Below, piece after piece: positions 25,717-33,650 of a stretch of 64,000 bases of DNA. The DNA is from Caulobacter sp. Lineage in GTDB: Bacteria > Pseudomonadota > Alphaproteobacteria > Caulobacterales > Caulobacteraceae. How positions within the stretch are numbered: position 1 is the stretch's first letter; each line of letters begins with the position of its first letter. Where the stretch lies: positions 186,001 through 250,000 of the forward strand of contig NZ_JAGIBH010000003.1 in the NCBI RefSeq assembly GCF_017744445.1. The letters are read 5' to 3'. The notes beneath the pieces are model-generated. The model worked only from the letters and a program-made list of their open reading frames with translations, was not told where the DNA came from and searched no databases. Both the position numbers and the translations under genes were made by a program.

Positions 25717-26976
25717 ATGAGCAGCAAGACCTCGCTGGTCGCCGGTTCGGCGCTGGGCGTTGTGCTGGCCCTTGGCCTGGGCGTCGCGGCCCAAGCCCAG
25801 GACATGTCGTATCGCTGGGCCGGCGCGCCGCAGTTCAGCAACGACGACGTCATGTTCAAGTTCCGTGGTCGGATTCTGGTGGACTACGTCAACCAGGACG
25901 TGACCCGCGATGGTCCCGGCGGCGACTTCAAGACCAGCAACTGGCGCGGTCGCCAGGTGTTCCTGGGCGTCGAAGGCAAGCTGAACAACTACTTCGCCTA
26001 CAAGGCCGAGGGCGGCTGGGTGAACGGCGGCGCGGCCTCGTGGGACGATGTCGTCATCGAGTACAAGCCCAACGAACAGGTCTCGCTATTGTTCGGGAAC
26101 ATCAAGGCCGCCGGCCTGGAAAACCTGACCTCGACCCGCTTCATCACCTTCATGGACCGTGGTCCGTACGGTGACTTCGGCATCGACACCTATCTGCTGA
26201 GCGCGGTCGCCAAGTATCAGGGCTTCAACTACTCGGCCACATTTGCTGTTCAAGGCAACAGCATCAACACCGCCGACGTCGCCAATGCCGGCGCCGACAG
26301 TAAGGAGCGTTTCGGCCTGACCGCGCGCGGCCACTTCGCGCCGATCAACACGGACACCGACAAGCTGCACGTCGCCCTGTCGTACCGCTATCGCAATCGC
26401 GGGGACGAAAGCGCCTTCGCCTATACCGGCCGCACGACGACCGCCTATACGAACGGCACGACCTTCTACACCACCGGCGCCATCGGCAACCGCGACAAGA
26501 CCCTGGCCGCCGAGGCCATGTACATCCACGGCCCGTTCTCGGTTCAGGGCGAATATTCGAACATCGACGTGACCCGCGTCGGCGGCGCCGCCATCGGCAA
26601 GGATCCCAAGGTCAAGGTGGGCTACGCCTTCGTGTCGTTCTGGCCGACCGGCGAGATGCGCAACTACGATCCCGCCGCCGGCGAGATCAAGCGTCCCAAG
26701 ATCCTGAACCCGGTCACGGCCGGCGGCTTCGGCGGCGTCGAGCTGGCGCTTCGCTACGACTATGCCGACCTGGGCGACGCCTACGACACCCTCAACGTCA
26801 AGCCGGCTGCGTCGCAGGCCGGCAAATACACGGGCTGGACCCTGGGCCTGAACTACTACCCGACGTCCTACGTCCGCTTCCAGGCCAACTACACCGACGG
26901 CAAGTCGGACAATATCGGCCTGAACCAGGACTACGACATCAAGCAGTTCCAGCTGCGCGCCCAGCTGGACTTCTAG
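25717..26976 (+). CDS. Phosphate-selective porin O/P family protein
   Basis: A 419-residue outer-membrane porin. ATG 25717 is selected because AAGGGGA lies 7 nt upstream and a signal peptide (cleavage near AQA-QDM, residue 28) begins there; the frame is open further upstream but runs through the Pho box. The sequence matches the OprO/OprP family: FKFRGRILVDYV, WRGRQVFLGVEGKLNNYFAYKAEGGW, SLLFGNIKAAGLENLTS, ending in LRAQLDF with terminal Phe. OprP trimers pass phosphate or polyphosphate across the outer membrane under phosphate limitation. The pstS gene follows after 70 bp. A four-site Pho array precedes it. Confidence 0.9.
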   Translation: MSSKTSLVAGSALGVVLALGLGVAAQAQDMSYRWAGAPQFSNDDVMFKFRGRILVDYVNQDVTRDGPGGDFKTSNWRGRQVFLGVEGKLNNYFAYKAEGGWVNGGAASWDDVVIEYKPNEQVSLLFGNIKAAGLENLTSTRFITFMDRGPYGDFGIDTYLLSAVAKYQGFNYSATFAVQGNSINTADVANAGADSKERFGLTARGHFAPINTDTDKLHVALSYRYRNRGDESAFAYTGRTTTAYTNGTTFYTTGAIGNRDKTLAAEAMYIHGPFSVQGEYSNIDVTRVGGAAIGKDPKVKVGYAFVSFWPTGEMRNYDPAAGEIKRPKILNPVTAGGFGGVELALRYDYADLGDAYDTLNVKPAASQAGKYTGWTLGLNYYPTSYVRFQANYTDGKSDNIGLNQDYDIKQFQLRAQLDF

Positions 26977-26992
26977 GACACGCCAAGTTCTT

Positions 26993-27028
26993 CGGGCGGT
27001 CCGACAGCGGCCCGCCCGATCCCTCTTT
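26993..27028 (+). terminator. Attenuator-like hairpin between porin and pstS genes
   Basis: CGGGCGG (26993-26999) and CCGCCCG (27012-27018) can pair around a 12-nt loop, and TTTT follows at 27025-27028. Because pstS starts at 27047 with no room for a full promoter, this probably reduces read-through rather than ending the transcript. Confidence 0.45.
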
Positions 27029-27046
27029 TGCCCTTAGGAACTGACC

Positions 27047-28090
27047 ATGAAGAAGCTCCTGTCCTGCGCGGCCGCCGCCGTCGCCCTGTCGGGCCTGGCC
27101 GCCGTCCCCGCCCATGCCGCCCGCGACTATGTCTGGGCCGCCGGCTCCTCGACCGTGTTCCCGTTCGCCACCCGCACCGCCGAGAACTTCGCCAAGAAGT
27201 CGGGCAAGAAGGCCCCGAAGGTCGAAAGCCTGGGCACCGGCGGCGGCATCAAGCTGTTCTGCTCGGGCGCCGGTGAAGGCTTCCCCGACATCGCCAACGC
27301 CTCGCGCCCGATGAAGAAGGCCGAGTTCGACGCCTGCGCCAGCAAGGGCGTCAAGGACATCATCGCCATCAAGATCGGCTTCGACGGCATCGTGGTGGCC
27401 ACCGACAAGGATGGCGCCGACTACAACTTCAAGACCGAGAACCTGTACATGGGTCTCTCCAAGACGGTCCTGAAGAACGGCCAGTTCATCGCCAATCCGA
27501 ACAAGAACTGGGACGACGTCGCCGGCGGCCTGCCGGGCAACCGCATCCAGGTCTACGGCCCGCCGCCGACCTCGGGCACCCGCGACGCCTTCGTCGAACT
27601 GGCCATCGAGGCCGGCGCCCGCAAGTATCCGACCCTGGACGCTATCCGCTCGGACAACGAGAAGAAGTTCAAGGGCCTGGTCGACCCGCTGCGTAACGAC
27701 GGCTGGATCGACGCCGGCGAGAACGACAACGCCATCGTCGGCACGCTGACCAAGACCCCGGGCTCGGTCGGCGTCTTCGGTTGGTCGTACCTCGAAGAGA
27801 ACATGGACAAGATCAAGGGCGCGACCGTCAACGGCGTGAAGCCCTCGGCCCAGACCATCTCGGACGGCTCGTACCCGCTGTCGCGCACCCTCTTCATCTA
27901 CGTGAAGAAGGCCAATATCGGCGTGACCCCGGGGCTGGAGGATTTCCTGAAGGAGTTCACCTCGGACGCCGCGACGGGCCGTGGCGGCTATCTGCAGGGC
28001 CGTGGCCTGATCCCGCTGCCCCCCGGTCAGCACCAGGCCCAGAAGGACGTGGTCGCCAAGAAGACCACGATGCCCCGTCCTGCCGCTTAG
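27047..28090 (+). CDS. pstS: PstS-type phosphate-binding protein
   Basis: A 347-residue periplasmic binding protein with a signal peptide (cleavage near AHA-ARD, residue 24). The mature N-terminus WAAGSSTVFPFA is the phosphate-binding loop of PstS, and SLGTGGGIKLFC, DIANASRPMK and PPTSGTRDAFVE (phosphate-contacting Ser-Gly-Thr-Arg) complete the pocket. It captures inorganic phosphate after entry through the porin encoded upstream. No pstCAB genes follow, so it must deliver to a transporter encoded elsewhere. The start has TAGGA about 9 nt upstream; expression probably depends on the porin promoter with its Pho box. Confidence 0.92.
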   Translation: MKKLLSCAAAAVALSGLAAVPAHAARDYVWAAGSSTVFPFATRTAENFAKKSGKKAPKVESLGTGGGIKLFCSGAGEGFPDIANASRPMKKAEFDACASKGVKDIIAIKIGFDGIVVATDKDGADYNFKTENLYMGLSKTVLKNGQFIANPNKNWDDVAGGLPGNRIQVYGPPPTSGTRDAFVELAIEAGARKYPTLDAIRSDNEKKFKGLVDPLRNDGWIDAGENDNAIVGTLTKTPGSVGVFGWSYLEENMDKIKGATVNGVKPSAQTISDGSYPLSRTLFIYVKKANIGVTPGLEDFLKEFTSDAATGRGGYLQGRGLIPLPPGQHQAQKDVVAKKTTMPRPAA

Positions 28091-28136
28091 TGTCCGGCCG
28101 CCTAATCGGCGATCTGAAAGGCTTCAAATTGTGACG

Positions 28137-28172
28137 AACGCCGTGGTCCTATGGGCCACGGCGTTTTTCTTT
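28137..28172 (+). terminator. Strong Rho-independent terminator after pstS
   Basis: A 13-bp stem (AACGCCGTGGTCC / GGGCCACGGCGTT, one wobble) with a TAT loop is followed by TTTCTTT. It closes the porin-pstS unit. Confidence 0.9.
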
Positions 28173-28251
28173 GTATAGTGAACCCGCCGGGCCGCTCCCC
28201 AAGCCCCGCCGCGGTCGCCGTCTGGGCCCGCGTCCCTGACCCTGAAGGGCC

Positions 28252-29565
28252 ATGATTCTCGTCGCGCTCGCCGTCGTCTTTCTCCTCGTTCTGCTGAACG
28301 GGGTCTTTTCCATGTCCGAACTGGCCGTCGTCTCGGCCCGCAAGGCTCGCCTGCAAGGGCTGGCGGAGCGGGGGGACAAGGGCGCCAAGCTGGCCCTCGA
28401 CATGGCCGAGCATCCGACGCGGTTCCTGTCGGCCGTGCAGGTCGGCATCACCCTGATCGGCATCTTCGCCGGCGCCTACGGCCAGGCCACCATCGCCGGC
28501 GCGCTGGACACTTGGCTGGAGACCAGCGTCCCGGCGCTTGCCAAATATTCCGAGGCCATCGCCACCGGCGTCGTCGTCGTCGGCCTGACCTATGTGTCGG
28601 TGATCGTCGGCGAGCTGGTGCCCAAGCGCCTCGCTTTGATGTTCCCGGACGTCATCGCCCGCAAGATGGCCCCGTTCCTGGCGATCGTGGCCCTGGTGCT
28701 GCGCCCGTTCGTGACCCTGCTGACGGTCTCCACGGCCGCCGTGCTGAAGCTCTTGGGTGTGCGTGACGAGCGCAACAACGGCGTCACCAGCGAGGAGGTG
28801 GAAGCCGTCCTGGCCGAAGGCGCCGACGCTGGCCTGATCGAGCCCGAGGAGCGGGCGATGATCAACGAGGTGCTGCGCCTGGGCGACCGTCCGGTGCGCG
28901 TGGCCATGACCCCGCGCCGCGACCTCTTCTGGGTCTCGCTGGCCGACACGCCCGAAACCGTCCTCTCCGAGATCCGCGCCAGCGCCCACTCGCGCATCCT
29001 GGTGGCCACCGAAGGCGACCTGGACGGCGACATCGGCGTTGTCCTCAAGAAGGACCTGCTGGACGCCTGCCTGTCGGGCGATCCCCTGGACCTGAAGGCC
29101 CACGTGCAGCAGCCCGTGGCCATCCCCGAGACCATGTCGCTGCTCAAGGCCCTGCAGCTCTTCAAGCAGACCAGCCTGCACATGGCCCTGGTCGTCGACG
29201 AGTTCGGCTCGCTGCAGGGCGCGATCACGCCCCTGGACCTGCTGGAAATGATCGCCGGCGACTTCCCCGAGGACCACGAGGACGACGAGAAGCGCTTCAT
29301 CCGCCGCGAGGACGGCTCATGGCTGATCGACGCCCGCCTGGACATCCAGGAGCTGAACGATCACCTGGGCGAGAACTTCGAGGCCGACGGCGGCTACCAC
29401 ACCGTGGCCGGCCTGATCCTGGACCGCCTGGGCCGCATCCCGTCCGAGGGCGAGCACCTGGAGATCGGAGCCTTCGACCTGGAGATCGTCGACATGGACG
29501 GCTCGCGGATCGACAAGGTCATCCTCAAGCACTGCAAGCGCGGCAAGGGTGAGGCGGAGGGGTAG
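28252..29565 (+). CDS. HlyC/CorC family membrane protein (CNNM and CBS domains)
   Basis: A 437-residue protein with the hemolysin-C/CorC layout. An N-terminal DUF21/CNNM membrane domain (about residues 1-190, including IVGELVPKRLAL) is followed by two CBS domains (about residues 205-335, including VAMTPRRDLFWV and ALVVDEFGSLQGAITPLDLLEMI) and a C-terminal CorC_HlyC transporter-associated domain (about 350-430). CNNM/CorC proteins are implicated in Mg2+ efflux or transport at the inner membrane. The name hemolysin is historical. The gene is monocistronic, flanked by terminators on both sides. Confidence 0.9.
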   Translation: MILVALAVVFLLVLLNGVFSMSELAVVSARKARLQGLAERGDKGAKLALDMAEHPTRFLSAVQVGITLIGIFAGAYGQATIAGALDTWLETSVPALAKYSEAIATGVVVVGLTYVSVIVGELVPKRLALMFPDVIARKMAPFLAIVALVLRPFVTLLTVSTAAVLKLLGVRDERNNGVTSEEVEAVLAEGADAGLIEPEERAMINEVLRLGDRPVRVAMTPRRDLFWVSLADTPETVLSEIRASAHSRILVATEGDLDGDIGVVLKKDLLDACLSGDPLDLKAHVQQPVAIPETMSLLKALQLFKQTSLHMALVVDEFGSLQGAITPLDLLEMIAGDFPEDHEDDEKRFIRREDGSWLIDARLDIQELNDHLGENFEADGGYHTVAGLILDRLGRIPSEGEHLEIGAFDLEIVDMDGSRIDKVILKHCKRGKGEAEG

Positions 29566-29570
29566 GAGCA

Positions 29571-29734
29571 ACCTTCTCCCCTTGCGGGAGAAGGTGTCAG
29601 CCGGAGGCTGACGGATGAGGGGTTGCACAAATAGAAACGCCGCGGCCAGCCGAAAGGCCGGTCGCGGCGTTTGCGTTTTTCGACCCCTCACCCGACCCGC
29701 TGGGCGGGCCGCCCTCTCCCGCAAGGGGAGGGGG
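29571..29734. repeat. REP-like inverted pair flanking a terminator
   Basis: Two inverted units lie at 29571-29623 (CCTTCTCCC-CTTGC-GGGAGAAGG and GTCAGCC-GGA-GGCTGAC hairpins, then GATGAGGGGT) and at 29683-29734 (ACCCCTCACCC, then CTCTCCC-GCAAG-GGGAG). They belong to the type of short palindromic intergenic repeat common in Alphaproteobacteria. They bracket a terminator in the space between two convergent genes. Confidence 0.65.
29635..29680 (+). terminator. Terminator between convergent corC-type and glycosyltransferase genes
   Basis: A long stem (AAACGCCGCG with CGCGGCGTTT, extended inward by GCC and AGCC pairs) with a GAAA loop is followed by GCGTTTTT on the plus strand. It ends the CorC-type transcript. 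Confidence 0.85.
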
Positions 29735-29745
29735 ACGGGAAAGAA

Positions 29746-30837
29746 CTAGGCCGCCGTCTTCTTCCGCAGCCGCGCCAGCCGGCGCAGGCGGCGCCAGAAG
29801 CGGGTCTTTTCCGGCTCCGGATAGGGCTGGAGGTTGCGGTAGAACTCCTCGGCGCAGGCGCGCCACGAGAACTTCTCGGCGAACTTGCGGACCACGACGC
29901 GGTCCAGGTCCAGGCACGCCAGGCAGGCTTCCTTCAGGCCGTCGGTCTGGCCGGGGGCCAGGACGCCGGCGTTGGAGCCGGGGATGATGTCCACCGGGCC
30001 GGGGGCCGAGAACGCCGCCACGGGCACGCCGGCGGCCATGGCCTCCAGGATCACCAGGCCGAAGGTGTCGGTCAGGGAGGGGAAGCAGAAGACATCGGCG
30101 CCGCCGAAATAGCGGGCCAGTTCGTCGCCGAACTTGGCGCCCAGGAACTTCACCTCGGGATATTTCTCGGCCAGTTCTTCGCGCTGGGGGCCATCGCCGA
30201 TGACGACCTTTGTGCCGGGCAGGTCCAGGCTGGCGAAGGCCTCGATGTTCTTCTCGACGGCCACGCGGCCGACATTGAGGAAGATCGGACGGGCCAGGCC
30301 CTCGAACGGGTCGGGATCGCCGTCTTCGCGCGGCTTGAAGATGTCGGTGTCGACGCCGCGCGACCAGGGCGAGAGGTTGCGGAAACCATGCTTGGCCAGC
30401 TCGTCGCGCATGGTCGGCGTGGCCACCATCAGGCGGCCCGACGGCTTGTGGAACCAGCGCATATAGGTGTAGCCGGCCGCCAGAGGCAGCGGCAGGCGGG
30501 CCGAGACATATTCCGGGAACTTGGTGTGGTAGCTGGTCGTGAACGGCAGCTTCCACTCCAGGCAAATCCGGCGCGCGGCCAGGCCGATCGGGCCCTCGGT
30601 GGCGATGTGGATCGCCTCGGGCTCGAACAGCTTGAAGCGTTCCTGCACCGGCTCATAGGCGCCGATGGCCAGCTTGATCTCGGGGTAGGTGGGCAGGGGG
30701 AACGTCGGGAACTGTTCCGGGCTGACGATGTCCACGACATGGCCCATCGCGCGCAGCTCTTGCGTCACGCGGCTCAGGGTGCGGACCACCCCGTTGACTT
30801 GAGGTTCCCAGGCGTCGGTAGCAAGCAGAATTCGCAT
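29746..30837 (-). CDS. agt: GT4 glycosyltransferase, probable Agt-type glycolipid synthase
   Basis: A 363-residue GT-B glycosyltransferase of family GT4. The N-terminal domain has ATDAWEPQVNGVVRTL, EGPIGLAAR and TTSYHTKFPEYVSARL. The C-terminal domain has LNVGRVAVEKNIEAF, VVIGDGPQ and the nucleotide-sugar motif SLTDTFGLVILEAMAAGVPV with the E-x7-E glutamates. The C-terminus is strongly basic (WRRLRRLARLRKKTAA), consistent with membrane-surface binding. Its ATG overlaps the stop of the PlcP-like gene by one base (TGATG), so the two are translationally coupled. In other Alphaproteobacteria the plcP-agt pair degrades phospholipids and glycosylates the diacylglycerol under phosphate starvation; I infer the same here. 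The sugar (glucose, glucuronate) is not determined. Confidence 0.82.
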   Translation of the reverse strand: MRILLATDAWEPQVNGVVRTLSRVTQELRAMGHVVDIVSPEQFPTFPLPTYPEIKLAIGAYEPVQERFKLFEPEAIHIATEGPIGLAARRICLEWKLPFTTSYHTKFPEYVSARLPLPLAAGYTYMRWFHKPSGRLMVATPTMRDELAKHGFRNLSPWSRGVDTDIFKPREDGDPDPFEGLARPIFLNVGRVAVEKNIEAFASLDLPGTKVVIGDGPQREELAEKYPEVKFLGAKFGDELARYFGGADVFCFPSLTDTFGLVILEAMAAGVPVAAFSAPGPVDIIPGSNAGVLAPGQTDGLKEACLACLDLDRVVVRKFAEKFSWRACAEEFYRNLQPYPEPEKTRFWRRLRRLARLRKKTAA

Positions 30838-31679
30838 CAGGCGGCGGCAGGCTCCGGCAACGGCTCTTCGGTCCCGTCAGCAGTTGAAGCGGTCGTCGAA
30901 CGCGCGCGGTCGATCACCGACCACGAGCGCAGCTTGGCCCACTCCAGGATCTCGAGATGACCGTCGGCGTGCTCGGCCAGAGCCGTGCAGCTTTCGACCC
31001 AGTCGCCGTCGTTGATGTAGCGGATGCCGTCGATGTCACGCATCTCGGCCTTGTGGATGTGACCACAGATCACGCCGTCGACCCCCCGACGTCGAGCTTC
31101 GTCGGCCACGGCGGCCTCGAAGTTCTCGATGAAATGCAACGCGTTCTTCACCTTGACCTTCAGATAGGCCGACAGACTCCAATAGCCGAACCCCAGGCGA
31201 CGCCGCAGGCGGTTCACCACAGTGTTCAGCATGAGGATGGTTCTATAGGACCAATCCCCCAGGAAGGCGAGCCACTTGGCGTGCTGGACGACGCCGTCGA
31301 ATTCGTCGCCATGTACAACCAGGTAGCGCTTGCCGTCGGCGGTCTCGTGGATCACGTCGCGGGCCACGATGACGCCGCCGAAGTGGACGCCGCAGAAGTC
31401 ACGCACGCGGTCGTCGTGGTTGCCGGGGACGTAGATCACCTCGGTGCCCTTGCGGGCCATGCGCAGGATCTTCTGGACCACGTCGTTGTGGGCCTGGGGC
31501 CAGAACCAGCCGCTGCGCAGCTTCCAGCCGTCGATGATGTCGCCGACCAGATACAGCTTTTCGCACTCGATATGCCGGATGAAGTCCAGCAGCAACTCGG
31601 CCTGGCAGCCGCGCGTGCCCAGATGCAGGTCGCTGATGAAGACGGAACGGTAGCGGCGAACGGCGACGTCGGCGCTCAT
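30837..31679 (-). CDS. plcP: Metallophosphoesterase, probable PlcP phospholipase C
   Basis: A 280-residue calcineurin-like metallophosphoesterase; ATG 31679 is favoured over the longer frame start at 31742. Metal ligands are visible in order: FISDLHLGT, LVGDIIDG, VPGNHDD, VVHGDEFDG and ICGHIHKAEM. It resembles UDP-2,3-diacylglucosamine hydrolases, the usual automatic label, but the overall pattern (LGTRGCQAELLLDFIRH, PQAHNDVVQKILR, WVESCTALAEH) and its coupling to a GT4 gene match PlcP. PlcP is the PhoB-controlled phospholipase C of Sinorhizobium that frees phosphate head groups from membrane lipids. It acts at the inner membrane face. A weak Pho-box-like array lies 87 bp upstream. Confidence 0.8.
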   Translation of the reverse strand: MSADVAVRRYRSVFISDLHLGTRGCQAELLLDFIRHIECEKLYLVGDIIDGWKLRSGWFWPQAHNDVVQKILRMARKGTEVIYVPGNHDDRVRDFCGVHFGGVIVARDVIHETADGKRYLVVHGDEFDGVVQHAKWLAFLGDWSYRTILMLNTVVNRLRRRLGFGYWSLSAYLKVKVKNALHFIENFEAAVADEARRRGVDGVICGHIHKAEMRDIDGIRYINDGDWVESCTALAEHADGHLEILEWAKLRSWSVIDRARSTTASTADGTEEPLPEPAAA

Positions 31680-31765
31680 GGTCGAACCCCCGTTGGAACG
31701 CCGCCAGATCAATCCGTCCCCGGAGCGGAAGATAGCGGCCAACGGCTGGCGATTAAGCTGATTGC

Positions 31766-31794
31766 GTGTCGCTTTAATGAAATGGGCATGCGGC
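31766..31794 (-). promoter_or_regulatory. Weak Pho-box-like array upstream of plcP
   Basis: On the minus strand GCCGCAT, ATTTCAT and GCGACAC occur with 11-bp spacing, the middle one matching five of seven consensus bases. The array ends 87 bp from the plcP ATG, close to the 80-bp distance seen at the porin gene. On its own this is weak evidence. Confidence 0.3.
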
Positions 31795-31927
31795 TGATTT
31801 GCCGCTGTCGCGGCAGAGCTTCCGTTGCGTCAGCCTGAGAACTGCTCAATTTTAGCGCATTCGTCAAAAAACTGGACGCAATAGCAACCCCTTTTGCCGC
31901 TTGGGGTTGGCCAAGAAGAAGCAAGCC

Positions 31928-31942
31928 TGTTGCGGTGCAACA
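31928..31942. promoter_or_regulatory. Palindrome upstream of the TetR gene (candidate operator)
   Basis: TGTTGC-GGT-GCAACA is a perfect 6-bp inverted repeat 22 bp before the tetR-like ATG, in the spacer shared with plcP. TetR repressors commonly bind such a site next to their own gene. Confidence 0.45.
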
Positions 31943-31964
31943 TCCATCGCACTAAGTCACCCCG

Positions 31965-32594
31965 ATGGACGCCGCCCGCCTCGCCAAGGACACCCCGAAG
32001 TCGCAGAAGACCCGTGCGCGGATTCTGGACCAGGCCATGCGTCTGATCGCCGAGATCGGCTATCACGCCGCCACCAACCCGGCGATCGCCGATGCGGCCG
32101 GCCTGACGCGCGGGGCGATGCTCTATCATTTCCCGACCCGCGAAGCCCTGGTCGAGGCTGCCGTGGCCCACATCCAGTCCGAGCGCTCGACCCTGTTCCG
32201 CGCCGCCGCCGCCGACCTGCCCAGCGGCGCGGACGTCACCGAGCACGCGATCGACAGCTATTGGGACCTGCTGCACTCGGTTCCGTTCGTGGCCTTCGCC
32301 GAACTGGAGGCCGCCGGCCGCACCGATCCGGCTATCCACGCCCTGCTGGCCCCAGCCCAGGCCGAGTTCGACCGGGCCCAGGCGGGCGATGATCTGGTGA
32401 GGATCCTGCACGCCGGCGCCGGCCCACGCTTCCAGGCCAGCCGCGATCTGGCCCGCTTCATGCTGGAAGGCCTGGCCCGCTCGACCCTGACCTACGACAA
32501 GGACGGCCGGAAGGAGCGCCTTCTGCAGGTCATCAAGCGCGCCACCCACATGCTGAACCGCAAGGGCGACATCCAGGACCTCTGGCCGGAATAG
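31965..32594 (+). CDS. TetR family transcriptional regulator
   Basis: A 209-residue TetR-type repressor. The N-terminal DNA-binding domain (about residues 13-62) is TRARILDQAMRLIAEIGYHAATNPAIADAAGLTRGAMLYHFPTREALVEA with the helix-turn-helix AIADAAGLTRGAMLYHF. The C-terminal ligand domain is all-helical and ends LNRKGDIQDLWPE. The ligand is unknown. A perfect palindrome 22 bp upstream suggests autorepression. It is divergent from plcP and convergent with the JmjC gene, whose stop lies 4 bp away. Confidence 0.88.
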   Translation: MDAARLAKDTPKSQKTRARILDQAMRLIAEIGYHAATNPAIADAAGLTRGAMLYHFPTREALVEAAVAHIQSERSTLFRAAAADLPSGADVTEHAIDSYWDLLHSVPFVAFAELEAAGRTDPAIHALLAPAQAEFDRAQAGDDLVRILHAGAGPRFQASRDLARFMLEGLARSTLTYDKDGRKERLLQVIKRATHMLNRKGDIQDLWPE

Positions 32595-32597
32595 GTC

Positions 32598-33596
32598 CTA
32601 GCTGGAGAGCTTCTGCCCCAGCACCTTGCGGATGCGCTTGGCGTCTTCCTCGGAGAGCTCGCCCAGCATGCCGTGGACGCTGCCCGGCAGGTGCGCAGTC
32701 GCCGTGTCGGGGTCGCCGAAGACGTAGTGATCGAACGTGCTCTTCCACGCCGCGCGCTGGTGGGCGGGCAGGGCGCGCAGGGCCAGGACCGCGTGCAGGA
32801 AGGCGTCCATGGCCTGGCCGCGTCCGGCCGGCGCGTTGGCCCACCAGTAGTTGGTCAGCAGGTTTACGGGCTCCAGCGACCGCACGTGGTGCCACCACAG
32901 ATACGGGATGTAGAGGGCGTCGCCGGGCTCCAGCTCGACGGTCTCGGAGACCTCCAGCGCCCGGGCGAAGTTGGGGTGACGCTCCAGGTCCGGATCGTCG
33001 AACGAGACCATGCTGATTGGCGGGCCGCCGGGGGTCTTTTCGAACGGACCGATATAGAGGTCGGCGACCGCCTCGGGAGGGAACAGGGTGAAACGACGCC
33101 GGCCGGCCACGACGCAGGCGAGGTTCTCGTACGGATCCTGGTGAGCGGCGACGATGACGCGATTGCCCAGCCACAGCAGCGCCTCGACGTCGGGCGCGAG
33201 CAGCGGCGAGACGTTCTCGTCGCTAAAGCCGGGCAAGTGGGCGCGGGTCGAGATCGACTGGGCGGCCAGGGTCGCGGGTCTCTCGACTTCACGATTGGCC
33301 AGCAGGAACTCAAAGCTCTTGGCCAGGCGCGCCCGGCCGCCCTGGAAGTTAAAGCCCGACAGGTCGTCATTGTAGAAGAACCGCCCGCCGGCCTCAGGCG
33401 GGACGACCAGGGCGCCGACGGGCTCCTGGCGGTCGAAGCGGGCCAAGTAGTCGAACAGGGCCGCATCGCTCTCACGCGCCGCGGCCACGGCCGGCCAGTG
33501 GGCGACCAGGCCCCGAAACACGACCGGCCGGGCGGCGGGGACGATCTCGGCGTGGAAGCGGTCGGCGTCGACCGCGTTCATTTCAACTACAGGCAT
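32598..33596 (-). CDS. JmjC/cupin-8 domain iron(II) oxygenase-like protein
   Basis: A 332-residue protein of the cupin_8/JmjC class. It starts RPVVFRGLVAHWPAV, a segment typical of the family; the HxD iron motif is in AAHQDPYENLACVVAGRRRFTLFPP (about residues 180-204) and the distal His in YIPYLWWHHVRSL (about residues 265-277). The 2-oxoglutarate-binding Lys/Arg is likely within the RRRFTLF strand. These enzymes hydroxylate protein side chains or small molecules. In Caulobacter, cupin_8 genes often sit with tryptophan halogenase and TonB genes, but none is adjacent here. Substrate unknown. Confidence 0.85.
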   Translation of the reverse strand: MPVVEMNAVDADRFHAEIVPAARPVVFRGLVAHWPAVAAARESDAALFDYLARFDRQEPVGALVVPPEAGGRFFYNDDLSGFNFQGGRARLAKSFEFLLANREVERPATLAAQSISTRAHLPGFSDENVSPLLAPDVEALLWLGNRVIVAAHQDPYENLACVVAGRRRFTLFPPEAVADLYIGPFEKTPGGPPISMVSFDDPDLERHPNFARALEVSETVELEPGDALYIPYLWWHHVRSLEPVNLLTNYWWANAPAGRGQAMDAFLHAVLALRALPAHQRAAWKSTFDHYVFGDPDTATAHLPGSVHGMLGELSEEDAKRIRKVLGQKLSS

Positions 33597-33650
33597 GACG
33601 GGTCACTGATCAGACGAGGTCTGACCAATAGGGCGTTGCCGCCGCCAAGC

